Source of the DNA: Chitinophagaceae bacterium
GTDB taxonomy: Bacteria > Bacteroidota > Bacteroidia > Chitinophagales > Chitinophagaceae
Length of the DNA: 48,795 bases
Reading direction: 5' to 3'
Assembly (NCBI GenBank): GCA_947447005.1
Contig: CANFHO010000006.1
Coordinates: forward strand, 1 to 48,795
Shown: positions 33,188 through 42,200 of the stretch, in pieces
How positions within the stretch are numbered: the first letter of the stretch is position 1
How the letters are laid out: each line of letters starts with the position of its first letter
Translations under genes and position numbers: made by a program
The notes under the pieces: model-generated
Told to the model about the DNA's origin: nothing
The model's input: only the letters and a program-made list of their open reading frames with translations
Database searches by the model: none

Positions 33188-33252
33188 CAAAAAAAAGAAA
33201 ACAAGGTTTCTAAGGCAATGATGGACATCATTAAATGTTAGCATCCACATCA
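33188..33252 (-). promoter_or_regulatory. CRP/FNR-like boxes and promoter of terB-usp
   Basis: A perfect TGAT-N4-ATCA box lies at 33219-33230. A half-conserved second box (TGATGTGGATGC on the minus strand) lies at 33241-33252, 22 bp farther upstream. The -7 element reads TTTTTTTG on the minus strand (33188-33195). Box centres lie 36.5 and 58.5 bp from its G, in phase with the boxes at the oxidase operons. Confidence 0.55.
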
Positions 33253-33326
33253 CTCTTTTTGACTTTGTAAAACTTTTTTTGCCAAATGTTGTTTTTCATA
33301 GCACGAGTGAACTAAATTTATACCTT

Positions 33327-33839
33327 ATGGTTGCGATATATTATATATTGGTGGTTTTAGGTGTTTTTCTTTTGATGGAAGGAATTACCTGGTGTACCCA
33401 CAAATGGGTGATGCATGGATTTCTTTGGTATTTGCATAAAGACCATCATCAGGTGGAACCTGGTTTTTTTGAAAAAAACGATGCCTTCTTTGTCATCTTT
33501 GCCATACCAAGTATGTTGTCTATCATGTACGGCACCACAGATGGAATCTGGTGGCTACAGGCCATCGGATTTGGTATCATGGCCTATGGATTTGCCTATT
33601 TTCTGGTGCATGATGTCATCATTCATCAACGATTCAAATGGTTCTCCAGGAGCAGAAATACCTACGTGAGAGCAATCAGGTGGGCACATAAAATGCATCA
33701 TAAACATTTGAGCAAAGAACATGGAGAAAGTTTTGGAATGCTGTATGTGCATAAAAAATACTGGGAAAAAGTAAGGCGCGACAAGCAATTGATGGCTGGA
33801 AAGAAAGTGGCTTATGCTCCCGATGTGAATGAAAAATGA
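33327..33839 (+). CDS. crtZ: Beta-carotene hydroxylase CrtZ
   Basis: The 170-residue membrane di-iron hydroxylase shows the histidine clusters HKWVMH, HKDHH, HDVIIH and HKMHHKH. It adds 3-hydroxyl groups to beta-ionone rings. I chose ATG 33327, where the first membrane helix starts; the upstream extension is rich in rare residues and lies in the divergent promoter region. Its stop overlaps crtY. Confidence 0.93.
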   Translation: MVAIYYILVVLGVFLLMEGITWCTHKWVMHGFLWYLHKDHHQVEPGFFEKNDAFFVIFAIPSMLSIMYGTTDGIWWLQAIGFGIMAYGFAYFLVHDVIIHQRFKWFSRSRNTYVRAIRWAHKMHHKHLSKEHGESFGMLYVHKKYWEKVRRDKQLMAGKKVAYAPDVNEK

Positions 33840-34980
33840 AATGGTGAAATATGATTATATCATCGCTGGCGGTGGTTTGTCAGGATTGAGCCTGGCTCAT
33901 AGATTTATTCACGACCCGTTCTTTGCACATAAAAAAATCCTGCTGATTGAACGGGAACAAAAAAATCAAAACGACCGTACCTGGTGCTTTTGGGAAAAAG
34001 GTATCGGACATTTCGAAGACATCGTATACCGCAAATGGGATCATGCCTGGTTCCATTCCAATTTTCACTCTGAGCGTTATGCATTGCATCCCTATCAATA
34101 TAAAATGGTGAGAGGGATAGATCTCTACAAATGTTGTTATGATCTTATTGAATCTGCTCCCAATATTGAAATGAGGTATGCCAGCGTCTCTTCCATCAAT
34201 CAAATGGACGATTGCATTGAAGTTGTAACCAACAATGATATATTTTATGGTGAATATGTATTTAGCAGTATTTTTTCTCCCGATGAATATTTAAAAAAAG
34301 GAAGGCACAACCTTTTGCAACATTTCAAGGGATGGGTCATTGAAACACCTACTGATCAATTCGATCCGACAACTGCTACTTTGATGGATTTCAGAATGGA
34401 TCAAAGACATGGCACAACATTTATATATGTCATGCCCTTCTCTGAAAGAAAGGCTTTGGTGGAATATACCTTGTTTTCAAAGGAGGTTCTCCTTCAGGAT
34501 GAGTATGTTCTGGGTTTGCAACAATATATCAGCACTCAGTTGAATATTTCTGAATTTACAATTACAGAAGAAGAATATGGAGTGATTCCCATGACGGATC
34601 ATGGTTTCAATGGTAGAGATGGTAATATTATATATGTAGGAACCGCAGGTGGACAAACGAAAGCATCCAGTGGATATACATATCAATTTGTGCAGAAACA
34701 ATGTAATCAGATTGTTGAAAAAATAAAAACCACCGGTAGTCCGGTGGTTGTAAATTCTTTTATGCAAAAACGATTCAAATGGTATGATCGTGTGCTGTTG
34801 AATGTGCTGTACAACAGAAAAGTTGCAGGAGATCTTGTTTTTTCTTTGTTGTTCAAAAGAAACAACATCAAACGATTGTTCTCTTTCCTTGATAATGAAT
34901 CAAAGGTTCACCAGGAACTTTATTTACTAAACACATTGCCAAAGATTCCTTTTATGTTATCAGGTTTGGAAGAAATGTAA
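33829..34980 (+). CDS. crtY: Lycopene beta-cyclase CrtY
   Basis: The 383-residue flavoprotein has YDYIIAGGGLSGLSLAHR, the diagnostic NDRTWCFWE and YVGTAGGQTKASSGYT. It cyclises lycopene ends to beta-ionone rings. The start could be ATG 33829 (11-bp overlap with crtZ) or ATG 33841 (one base after it); the conserved domain starts at the latter, so four N-terminal residues are uncertain. With crtZ it gives hydroxylated rings, complementing the acyclic-end genes at 17-19 kb. Confidence 0.93.
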   Translation: MKNEMVKYDYIIAGGGLSGLSLAHRFIHDPFFAHKKILLIEREQKNQNDRTWCFWEKGIGHFEDIVYRKWDHAWFHSNFHSERYALHPYQYKMVRGIDLYKCCYDLIESAPNIEMRYASVSSINQMDDCIEVVTNNDIFYGEYVFSSIFSPDEYLKKGRHNLLQHFKGWVIETPTDQFDPTTATLMDFRMDQRHGTTFIYVMPFSERKALVEYTLFSKEVLLQDEYVLGLQQYISTQLNISEFTITEEEYGVIPMTDHGFNGRDGNIIYVGTAGGQTKASSGYTYQFVQKQCNQIVEKIKTTGSPVVVNSFMQKRFKWYDRVLLNVLYNRKVAGDLVFSLLFKRNNIKRLFSFLDNESKVHQELYLLNTLPKIPFMLSGLEEM

Positions 34981-34986
34981 GGAAGT

Positions 34987-35505
34987 TTATTTCAGAAACT
35001 TCACAATTTCTTCGTCCATTGGTTTCACTCCACTAGGAAATACTGCCAATAATTTTCCTTGTTCGTCCAAAAGGAATTTTGTGAAGTTCCATTTGATTTC
35101 TGCATCCAATACGCCATTTTCTTTCTTGGAAGTAAGCCATTTGAAAAGCGCATGTGTGTCGTCTCCCTTTACAGAAACCTTTTCTGCAAGAGGGAAGGTT
35201 ACACCATAATTCTTTTTACAAAATGCATTGATCTCTGTGTTGCTTCCAGGTTCTTGTCCGCCGAAATTATTGGCAGGAAATCCAACAATCACCAATTTGC
35301 TTTTGTAGGTTTCATATAGCTTTTCCAGATCTTCATATTGAGGAGTATACCCACATTTAGAAGCGGTATTCACGATCAATATTTTTTTGCCCTTAAAGCT
35401 TGAAAAGTCGATGATGCCACCATCAATAGATGTCACTTTGAAACTGTGCACAGAGTTACCACCCAGGGTAAAAACAGCAAGTGCCATGAGTATAAATTTA
35501 GACAT
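34987..35505 (-). CDS. Glutathione-peroxidase-family protein, exported
   Basis: The 172-residue GPx has an N-terminal signal-like segment (FILMALAVFTLGG), the peroxidatic site NTASKCGYTPQ, VGFPANNFGGQEPG, and IKWNFTKF. I chose ATG 35505; an earlier in-frame Met adds 26 residues without similarity and lies in the repeat-rich spacer. It is convergent to crtY with a 6-bp gap. It is shorter than, and lacks the lipobox of, the other GPx at 19762-20454. Confidence 0.9.
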   Translation of the reverse strand: MSKFILMALAVFTLGGNSVHSFKVTSIDGGIIDFSSFKGKKILIVNTASKCGYTPQYEDLEKLYETYKSKLVIVGFPANNFGGQEPGSNTEINAFCKKNYGVTFPLAEKVSVKGDDTHALFKWLTSKKENGVLDAEIKWNFTKFLLDEQGKLLAVFPSGVKPMDEEIVKFLK

Positions 35506-35586
35506 AAGTAAAGGTTTTGTTGAATATAACACATTTGATTCAATAAAGTTTTCACAGCTCCCCTTCATTTTATATTTCTCCATATT

Positions 35587-35631
35587 CCGTTGCCTGAAGG
35601 CAACGGCAACAATATTAAACCCCCTTCGGGG
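35587..35631. repeat. Double hairpin motif in the GPx-comF spacer
   Basis: A perfect palindromic hairpin, CCGTTGCC-TGAA-GGCAACGG (35587-35606), is followed 14 bp later by CCCC-TTC-GGGG (35621-35631). The two stems with a fixed-looking AT-rich linker resemble a dispersed intergenic motif more than a simple terminator, as no T-run follows on either strand. It differs from the 7- and 8-bp unit repeats. Confidence 0.7.
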
Positions 35632-35689
35632 CTATTTAGTGATTGCTTCATTTGGATTTTTTACTTCATTCAGCCATTTTTATGCAATT

Positions 35690-35751
35690 GCCTACTGCCT
35701 ACTGCCTACTCCCTACTGCCTACTGCCTACTGCCTACTCCCTCTTTGCCTT
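35690..35751. repeat. Single-arm GGCAGTA repeat after comF
   Basis: About eight 7-bp units, TGCCTAC with some TCCCTAC, end with one 8-bp unit and run into the comF stop codon. No complementary arm is present nearby; an isolated CAGCCA lies 20 bp before it (35671-35676). It looks like a half element of the family seen in full at 6722-6872. Confidence 0.8.
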
Positions 35752-36445
35752 AAAGTGTAAACGCCAAACTACATATACTTACCGAACCTGCTCCCTGGGA
35801 GAGCAGGGTTTGTGCACATGCTTCAGTGGAGGCACCCGTGGTAATTACATCATCAATGATCAGAATATTTTTTCCTCTCATCATTTCAATGTCTGTCACT
35901 TCAAATACATCCGCCACATTTTCCCATCTTTCCATCCTGCTTTTTTTAGTTTGGGTTGATGTGTGTTCAATTCTTTTTAAACCGGTTTCATTATAGGGGA
36001 TCTGTGTGATTTCTGATATTCCCTCGCATAACAAGGATGCCTGGTTGTATCCACGGATGTATTGTTTTTTTTTGTGTAAAGGCATGGGTATGGCAAAGTC
36101 TATCTGATGCTGCTGTAACAGTAATTGTATTCTATGAGCCATCAGTCTCCCCATGAAAATAGCAAGCTCCTTTTCGTTTTTGTATTTGATGTTGTGGATG
36201 ATTTGTTGAATGGGACTTCCAGGGATGAAATAAAAAATGCTGCAAATGAATCTGTATTCTATTCTTCCCCAGAACATTTTCTCTGTGGCATTTCCCTGAA
36301 TCTTTTCAAAACCAGTGTAGGGAAGTTGAAGTAGGCAATCAAGACAAAGAAATTCAGTGTTTTCGATTTCTTCATTGAAACATCCAAGACAAATGCTAGG
36401 GTATAGAAGATGCAGCAGAGATGAGAGCATGTAGGATGGAGTCAT
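35750..36445 (-). CDS. comF: ComF-family phosphoribosyltransferase-like protein
   Basis: The 231-residue protein has an N-terminal double zinc-finger-like CxxC pair (CLGC, CLDC), a central IKYKNEKELA, the loop IPMPLHKKKQYIRGYNQA, and the PRPP signature ILIIDDVITTGAST. ComF proteins support DNA uptake or double-strand break repair in some bacteria. The stop codon is supplied at the border of the adjacent repeat. Confidence 0.93.
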   Translation of the reverse strand: MTPSYMLSSLLHLLYPSICLGCFNEEIENTEFLCLDCLLQLPYTGFEKIQGNATEKMFWGRIEYRFICSIFYFIPGSPIQQIIHNIKYKNEKELAIFMGRLMAHRIQLLLQQHQIDFAIPMPLHKKKQYIRGYNQASLLCEGISEITQIPYNETGLKRIEHTSTQTKKSRMERWENVADVFEVTDIEMMRGKNILIIDDVITTGASTEACAQTLLSQGAGSVSICSLAFTL

Positions 36446-36450
36446 AGTTT

Positions 36451-36505
36451 AGGCAAGGAGGGGATATGAAATTTAATCAAGGCAAAGAGGCAAGGAGGCA
36501 AAGAG
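36451..36505. repeat. Left arm flanking the four-helix-bundle gene
   Basis: The core (36479-36505) is GGCAAAGA-GGCAAGGA-GGCAAAGA in 8-bp units, with one more unit (AGGCAAGGAG) at 36451-36460. It is the inverted counterpart of the right arm at 36971-37032; about 24 bp match without a mismatch. It ends 7 bp after the stop of the enclosed gene. Confidence 0.9.
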
Positions 36506-36511
36506 TAGTAT

Positions 36512-36883
36512 TTAAGTATTTTGTAAAGAGAGTTTCTTAATGATGGCATATAGAATTTTATCAACTTCATTTGACAAAGCAGTTAGCCTAGTACAACTTG
36601 CTTCATCTATGTAACCCAGTTCTTTTGAAAGTTCTAGTTGAGTCTGAAACTCAAAAAGTGATCCTTTGGCAATATGTAAGAATCTTATATAATCTTGTTT
36701 TGATTGTCTTCCGTATCCTTCTGCAATATTAGAGGGAATGGAAACTACGCATCTTTGAATTTGACGATAGAGGCAATATTGTTCTTTCGGAGGTAGTTTT
36801 GCTATGATTGGGTAAGTCATTTTAACAAGTAGCATTGCCTTTTGCCAAACAATAAGATCTCTGAATGATTTGATTGTATTCAT
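36512..36883 (-). CDS. Four-helix-bundle protein (S23/23S rRNA intervening-sequence type)
   Basis: The 123-residue protein matches the S23 / TIGR02436 family: FRDLIVWQKAMLLVKMTY, then KEQYCLYRQIQRCVVSIPSNIAEGYGRQS and FLHIAKGSLFEFQTQLELSKELGYID. Relatives are encoded inside 23S rRNA intervening sequences of Leptospira and Coxiella and are structurally similar to the Avd accessory protein of diversity-generating retroelements. They form pentamers and bind nucleic acids. Here the gene is enclosed by inverted 8-bp-unit arms of the dispersed repeat family and has no other partner, which makes it the best candidate for an element-borne gene. Confidence 0.93.
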   Translation of the reverse strand: MNTIKSFRDLIVWQKAMLLVKMTYPIIAKLPPKEQYCLYRQIQRCVVSIPSNIAEGYGRQSKQDYIRFLHIAKGSLFEFQTQLELSKELGYIDEASCTRLTALSNEVDKILYAIIKKLSLQNT

Positions 36884-36970
36884 GATGCAAGGTTACAATC
36901 ATTCCACACTGATTAAAAGTGTAAAACTTCATTTTTAAAGTTATTTTTCACTTTTGTCAACGTGAAAAAT

Positions 36971-37032
36971 CTCTCCTTGCCTCTTTGCCTCCTTGCCTCT
37001 TTGCCTCCTTGCCTCCTTGCCTCTTTGCCTTT
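36971..37032. repeat. Right arm flanking the four-helix-bundle gene
   Basis: Seven to eight 8-bp units (CTCCTTGC/CTCTTTGC) form the reverse complement of the left arm at 36451-36505 and are about twice as long. It ends 4 bp before the radA stop codon and lies about 90 bp upstream of the four-helix-bundle start. Confidence 0.9.
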
Positions 37033-37036
37033 TACA

Positions 37037-38401
37037 TCAATGAAAAATCGTCCTATAAACCTCCTCAATCAAAGCTACATTAATTGCCTTGATCCCTTTG
37101 GATGTTTCGGACCTTCTATTGTATTTGCTAATAACGATGTTTTCAAAGCCGAGTTTTTCTGCTTCGGAGATGCGTTGATCGATGCGATTGACTGCACGGA
37201 TTTCACCGCTTAATCCTACTTCTCCAGCAAAGCAAATTTTTTGTGACAGTGGAATGTCTTCATAAGAACTGAGCAATGCAAATACCATGGCCAAGTCAAT
37301 GGCTGGGTCTTCCACTTTGAGTCCCCCTGCAATGTTTACAAAGACATCTTTGGTGCCGAAATGAAATCCTCCACGCTTTTCCAATACTGCCAGTAACAAT
37401 TGCAATCGTCTCAAATCAAAACCACTTGCCGTGCGTTGAGGCGTTCCATAAACAGATGGAGTAACGAGTGCCTGTACTTCAATCAATAAAGGACGAAGTC
37501 CCTCCATGGTTGCACCAATGGCGATGCCACTGAGTTGTTCTTCTTTTTGATTGATGAGGATGTCGGACGGATTGGCAACTGGTTTCATTCCCATGCCAGT
37601 CATTTCATAGATGCCCAATTCTGCAGTTGATCCAAAACGATTTTTAGTGGTACGCAGAATGCGATATGCATAATGTTGATCGCCTTCAAACTGCAGAACC
37701 GTATCCACCATGTGTTCCAATAATTTTGGTCCCGCGATGCTGCCATCTTTGGTGATGTGTCCGATTAAGAAAACAGGTGTTTGTGTTTCTTTGGCGAAGC
37801 GTTGGAATTCGGCAGTGCATTCACGAATTTGTGAGATGGTGCCTGGCGATGAGTCTATATAATTGGATTGAATGGTTTGTATGGAATCAACAATCACCAA
37901 TTGTGGTTTGATTTTTTTGATTTCCTGGAAAATACTTTGTGTGGATGTTTCTGTCAGCAGATAGAATTCATCATGTTGAACATTGATACGATTTGCGCGC
38001 ATCTTGATTTGTTGTTCACTCTCTTCTCCGCTGATATATAATACACGCAGTTGATGCATCATCAATGCATCCTGTAAAAACAATGTTGATTTTCCAATGC
38101 CAGGTTCTCCTGCTACCAGCACCAGACTTCCGGGAACAATGCCACCACCCAATACGCGATTCAATTCATCGTCTTTGGTAACAATGCGTTCTTGTTCATT
38201 GGATACCACTTCTTGCAGCACAATGCTTTTAGTATGCTTTGAGTCTGTTTCTTTCCAGCTTTGTTTTGTTCCTGATGATTCCTTGTGAATGATTTCTTCT
38301 GTGAATGTATTCCATTCATTGCATGACGGACATTTACCTGCCCACTTGGCAGATTCATAACCACAGTTTTTACAGAAGAAAGCTTTTTTTATTTTGCTCA
38401 T
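37037..38401 (-). CDS. radA: DNA repair protein RadA (Sms)
   Basis: The 454-residue protein has the N-terminal C4 zinc finger (CKNCGYESAKWAGKCPSC), a RecA-like ATPase with Walker A GEPGIGKST near residue 100, the RadA-specific KNRFG motif, and the C-terminal Lon-like domain (FVNIAGGLKVEDPAIDLA). It is a DnaB-like helicase that extends D-loops during recombination. Its 3' end touches the right repeat arm and its 5' side faces another hairpin element. Confidence 0.96.
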   Translation of the reverse strand: MSKIKKAFFCKNCGYESAKWAGKCPSCNEWNTFTEEIIHKESSGTKQSWKETDSKHTKSIVLQEVVSNEQERIVTKDDELNRVLGGGIVPGSLVLVAGEPGIGKSTLFLQDALMMHQLRVLYISGEESEQQIKMRANRINVQHDEFYLLTETSTQSIFQEIKKIKPQLVIVDSIQTIQSNYIDSSPGTISQIRECTAEFQRFAKETQTPVFLIGHITKDGSIAGPKLLEHMVDTVLQFEGDQHYAYRILRTTKNRFGSTAELGIYEMTGMGMKPVANPSDILINQKEEQLSGIAIGATMEGLRPLLIEVQALVTPSVYGTPQRTASGFDLRRLQLLLAVLEKRGGFHFGTKDVFVNIAGGLKVEDPAIDLAMVFALLSSYEDIPLSQKICFAGEVGLSGEIRAVNRIDQRISEAEKLGFENIVISKYNRRSETSKGIKAINVALIEEVYRTIFH

Positions 38402-38416
38402 TTTATAAAGTTATTA

Positions 38417-38622
38417 GGCAAAGAGGCAAGGAGGCAAAGAGTGAATAAGGCAAAGAGAAATTTTGAAAAATATATTTTGCTTTTGTAATTTTCAATTGAT
38501 TGTTTTTACTTATTTCTTTCAGTCATTTTTCAAATTAATTTTTGATTGCAGAATTTTTCATTCTATAATTTTTATGATTCATATTTTTAAATCACTCTTT
38601 GCCTCTTTGCCTCCTTGCCTCC
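38417..38622. repeat. Inverted GGCAAAGA/GGCAAGGA repeat upstream of radA
   Basis: The left arm (38417-38444) and the right arm (38592-38622) are 28-bp inverted copies with two A/G differences, sharing the inner end GGCAAAGAGTGA. One extra unit lies at 38447-38457. They enclose about 150 bp of AT-rich sequence without a convincing gene. The layout is like the pair around the four-helix-bundle gene, but with an empty interior, as in a deletion derivative. Confidence 0.88.
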
Positions 38623-38633
38623 ATCCCTTTGTT

Positions 38634-38715
38634 AAAAACCAAAGGGCCAGCAGAAGCCGACCCTTTAGTACTTACTAACCCATTAAATTCTACCACTAAA
38701 TTACAAATTGCTGTC
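38634..38715 (-). ncRNA. Candidate small RNA, or trailer with a strong terminator
   Basis: On the minus strand an 11-bp stem with loop TTCT (38641-38666) is followed by GGTTTTT, a clear intrinsic terminator, yet no intact gene is transcribed into it. A TAATTTTG element (38722-38729, minus) matches TAnnTTTG and would start an RNA of about 80 bases. Alternatively the terminator belongs to the gene remnant at 38762-39040. The terminator is well supported; the RNA is not. Confidence 0.35.
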
Positions 38716-38761
38716 ACTTGGCAAAATTAATTTTTCGTTTTTGGTCATTTTTCTTTTAGTT

Positions 38762-39040
38762 CTATTTCAAGCCTACAATGTAATTTTCAGCTGTATATAC
38801 TTTCTTAAAGTATTGAAAATCAATATTATAATCATTCAATGTCTGATTCCATGATTTCCCGATATCGCACATCTGTTGATAAAACCCTACCAAAATAGTG
38901 TTCTGTGGAGCAATTGTACAATGACTATTGTAAAAAGATTGAACAGGATATATTTTATAATCTTTTATATATGATAAAAAATTATATATATAATTATTCT
39001 CTTGAAATGTTGAATTTTTGATCCGCCCATTGAAAAAATA
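38762..39040 (-). pseudogene. Possible gene remnant without a start codon
   Basis: About 92 codons are open on the minus strand with no ATG, GTG or TTG near the beginning. The reading ends in FKKVYTAENYIVGLK and includes NTILVGFYQQMCDIGKSW, a composition like that of a real protein. A terminator on the same strand lies about 100 bp downstream. I do not recognise the family. In AT-rich DNA a 92-codon run by chance is possible but unlikely. It occupies most of the spacer before the SusC gene. Confidence 0.35.
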
Positions 39041-39076
39041 TTAAACAAATAGGAGTTTTATTGATTATTCAACGCT

Positions 39077-39119
39077 AAAATGCGATTTTATAAAAAAATA
39101 TTTTTTGAAACCGCATTTT
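39077..39119 (+). promoter_or_regulatory. Inverted repeat in the SusC upstream region
   Basis: AAAATGCG (39077-39084) and CGCATTTT (39112-39119) are perfect inverted copies around an AT-rich loop, about 90 bp before the SusC start. A weak -7-like TAAATTCG lies at 39164-39171. A regulator site or leader hairpin is possible. A 16-bp AT-only palindrome lies at 38980-38995. Confidence 0.35.
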
Positions 39120-39210
39120 CTCCTTCTTTTTTACAAAAATTCACATAAAATTAAAGATTTTGTTAAATTCGTGCCAAGACATTCCCCTTTATTACAAAAA
39201 TTAAAAAAGC

Positions 39211-42200
39211 ATGAGAAAAAAATTTTTGTGGAGCCTTATTGCTTCGTGCCTGTTTATAGGTACAACAATGGCCCAAGACATTACCGTAAAAGGTAAGGTA
39301 ACAGACGAAAAAGGTGAGCCTATTGCAGGTGCTTCCATTCAGGTAAAAGGAAGCAAGGTAGGTACTACTGCCAATGCAACAGGTGAATTCACTTTGAAAG
39401 CAGCCAACGGTGCAGCCCTGGTTGTATCCGCATTGAGTTTTGAAAGCAAGCAAGTAGCAGCAGCAGCCATATTGGTTGTTAAACTCGCACAAGATACCAA
39501 AGCGATGAGCGAGGTGGTTGTAACGGGTGTTGGTACAGCAACGAGCAAAAGGAAATTGGGTATCGCGGTTGAGTCAATCAGCGCTGATAAACTTCCTGCA
39601 GCTCCTTCAGCTTCTATCGACCAAGCCCTTGTGGGTAAAATCGCTGGTGCTCAGATCTCTTCTATCTCAGGTAACCCTGGTGACCCAGTTAACATTGTAC
39701 TCAGAGGTATCAACACCGTACAAGGTGGTACCAAGCCTTTGATCATGTTGGATGGAGTTGAGGTTCGTTCTACTGATTTGAACTCACTTGATCTTAGTAA
39801 CATTGAAAGGGTTGAGGTTGTACAAGGTGCGGCTTCTGCTTCTTTGTATGGTGCTCAGGGTGCAAACGGTGTAATCCAACTCTTCTCTAAAAAAGGTAAA
39901 AAAGGTGCAACTGCGATCAACTATTCTTCTGGTTATGCCCAGAATGAGTTCATCAACAGCGGTAACTTCAATAAATCTAAAATGCATCCATATTTGACAG
40001 ATGCAAGCAATAATATCATTGATTACAGAACCGGTAAGCCTTTAACATACGATGAATTTGGATATCTCTATCCGTTCTCTTATTCTTATGGTGGTTCTGC
40101 TCGTTATGGTATCCTTGACCCAAGGAACACCAACAGCAAGCCTTACAATGCCAATATCAAATGGTATGATCATTTTGATCAAATGTTCCAAAAGGGATAT
40201 ACCATGAATAACTCTGTTAGCTTTTCAGGAGCTAGCGATAAGAGTGACTACTCTTTTTCTGCAGCAAACAGCCACACGCTTACTGCTGTTATGAAAAATG
40301 GATATCACGACAGGTCTAACATTACTGCAAATATCGGAACTGAACTTTTCAAAGGATTTAAATTCAGATCCATTACACAATTGATTTATACGAAGAATAC
40401 CATGCATCCTGGTTTGGGTGGTGCTGGTGGCTACGGCTATGGCAGAGGAAATTCTCTTGGTTCAAATGGTCAAGTATATAGCTTCTTAAACACTTCACCT
40501 TTCTTTGATTTAACTGCTAAGAATGAAGATGGCACAAGGCCAGCTGATCAATATGCAGGTTTCTTGAGTGTGAATGGTTACAATCCTTACTATCAAATGG
40601 AATATTCACAAAGCCAGGATGATAAGATTGACGTAGTTCAAAACTTTGAAGCCAGCTATAAAGTGAATAAGTTCATCGATTTGAAAGCAAACTATGGTTT
40701 AAACTGGAGAAACGAAAGAACCAGGTATATCTTCCCGAACCAAACAACGAATGCTAACTCCAATGATTCTTATTATTGGGCTAGCTGGTTCAATGGTAAT
40801 GATAACACAGGTGAGATCGCAAACTTCCAATATGAGAACCTGTTCAAGAACTTCTTGGCAAGTGCTTATATCAAAACTGATTTCGAAAAAGATTTTGGCT
40901 TGAATCTTCCAATTCAAACAAATACCCAAATTTCTTTTGACCACAGGCAGAACAGATACAGAGAGTATGATACATATGGCTTGAGTTTACCTCTAGATCC
41001 TCCAATCAATTTGAACTCTACCCAATCACAATATGTGGCATGGGATTATGTTGAGCCTTTCGTTACCTATGGTTATTTGATCAACCAAAAGTTTGATTAC
41101 AGCAATTTTGCGGGTGTGACTGTAGGTGTAAGGTCTGACTACTCTTCTACATTTGGAAAGGGTTCTAAGCCATTTACATTCCCGCACTTTGATGGTTATT
41201 TGCTTCCTTCATCCATGGATTTCTGGAAAGGTAAGCTTGCTGATGTAGTTCCTTTCCTTAAAGTAAGGGCGGCATACGGTCAGGCAGGTATTCAACCAGG
41301 TGCGTTCGACAGGTATCCTGTTTTGAACCAGCAAAACCTGGGTGATAACATCGTTTACTCAAAGCGTATCCCAAGTAACAATCCAAACTTGCAGGTTGAG
41401 GTTTCAAAAGAATTTGAAGTGGGTACTGATTTCACCATCAATACTTCCACCAATTCAAATTGGTTGAAAAACATCAACGGATCAGCAACGTATTGGAAGA
41501 GGTCAAGTTCTAATGTAATCTTCGCCGTATCAGTTCCTTTGTCAACCGGTTCAACAAATACATTGACCAATGCAATTGACATGAGTTCACACGGTTTCCA
41601 GTTCTCTTTGAACTTGCCGATTTACTCTTCAAAAATGTTCAACTGGGATTTGACAACCAATTTCGGAAAGCAAACTTCAACAATCGACAAGATTGCAGGT
41701 GGTGCTGAAATTCCATTGACTTCAGGCGCAGGTAGCACTGTAGAAGTATTGATCGCTGGTAAGCCAATCGGTCAGATCTTCGCTTACAAAACGCTGAGAA
41801 CACTTCAGGATACACGCAAGGATGGAACACGTTACATCTCTGCAGCAAATGAAGGATTGTACACCATTGTACATGATCCATATGCTGGTGATGTAGTGGT
41901 TCAAAAAGATACAAAAGGTATCATGTTCACTGGTGAGACATATGCAGTAGGTGATCCAAATCCTAAATTCAACATGTCTTTCATCAACTCTTTGGGTTAT
42001 AAGGATATCGTAAATCTTTCATTCCAATTTGATTGGGTGTATGGAAGTCATCTTTACAACCAAACCAAAGAGTGGATGTACCGTGATGGTATCAGCAATG
42101 ATTTTGATACACCAGTTACCATTGATGGCGCAACTGCTGCATGGACTGCTTATCATGCCAGTGCTTATTATGGACTATGGGGTAGCAAGTCAGGTGCAGG

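Noticed and set aside
33241-33281. A crtZ promoter controlled by the same CRP/FNR-like box
   Set aside because: The TTTTTTTG at 33274-33281 puts box centres at 56.5 and 34.5 bp, out of phase with the other promoters.
36451-37032. Target-site duplication around the four-helix-bundle element
   Set aside because: Sequences outside the two arms do not share a convincing direct repeat, so classic transposition is not shown.
38417-38678. 71-residue plus-strand frame inside the hairpin upstream of radA
   Set aside because: It runs through AT-rich loop, repeat arm and terminator stem, with a low-complexity Phe/Ile-rich product.
41639-41914. Minus-strand frames inside the SusC gene
   Set aside because: They are shadows of a long, well-conserved coding region.
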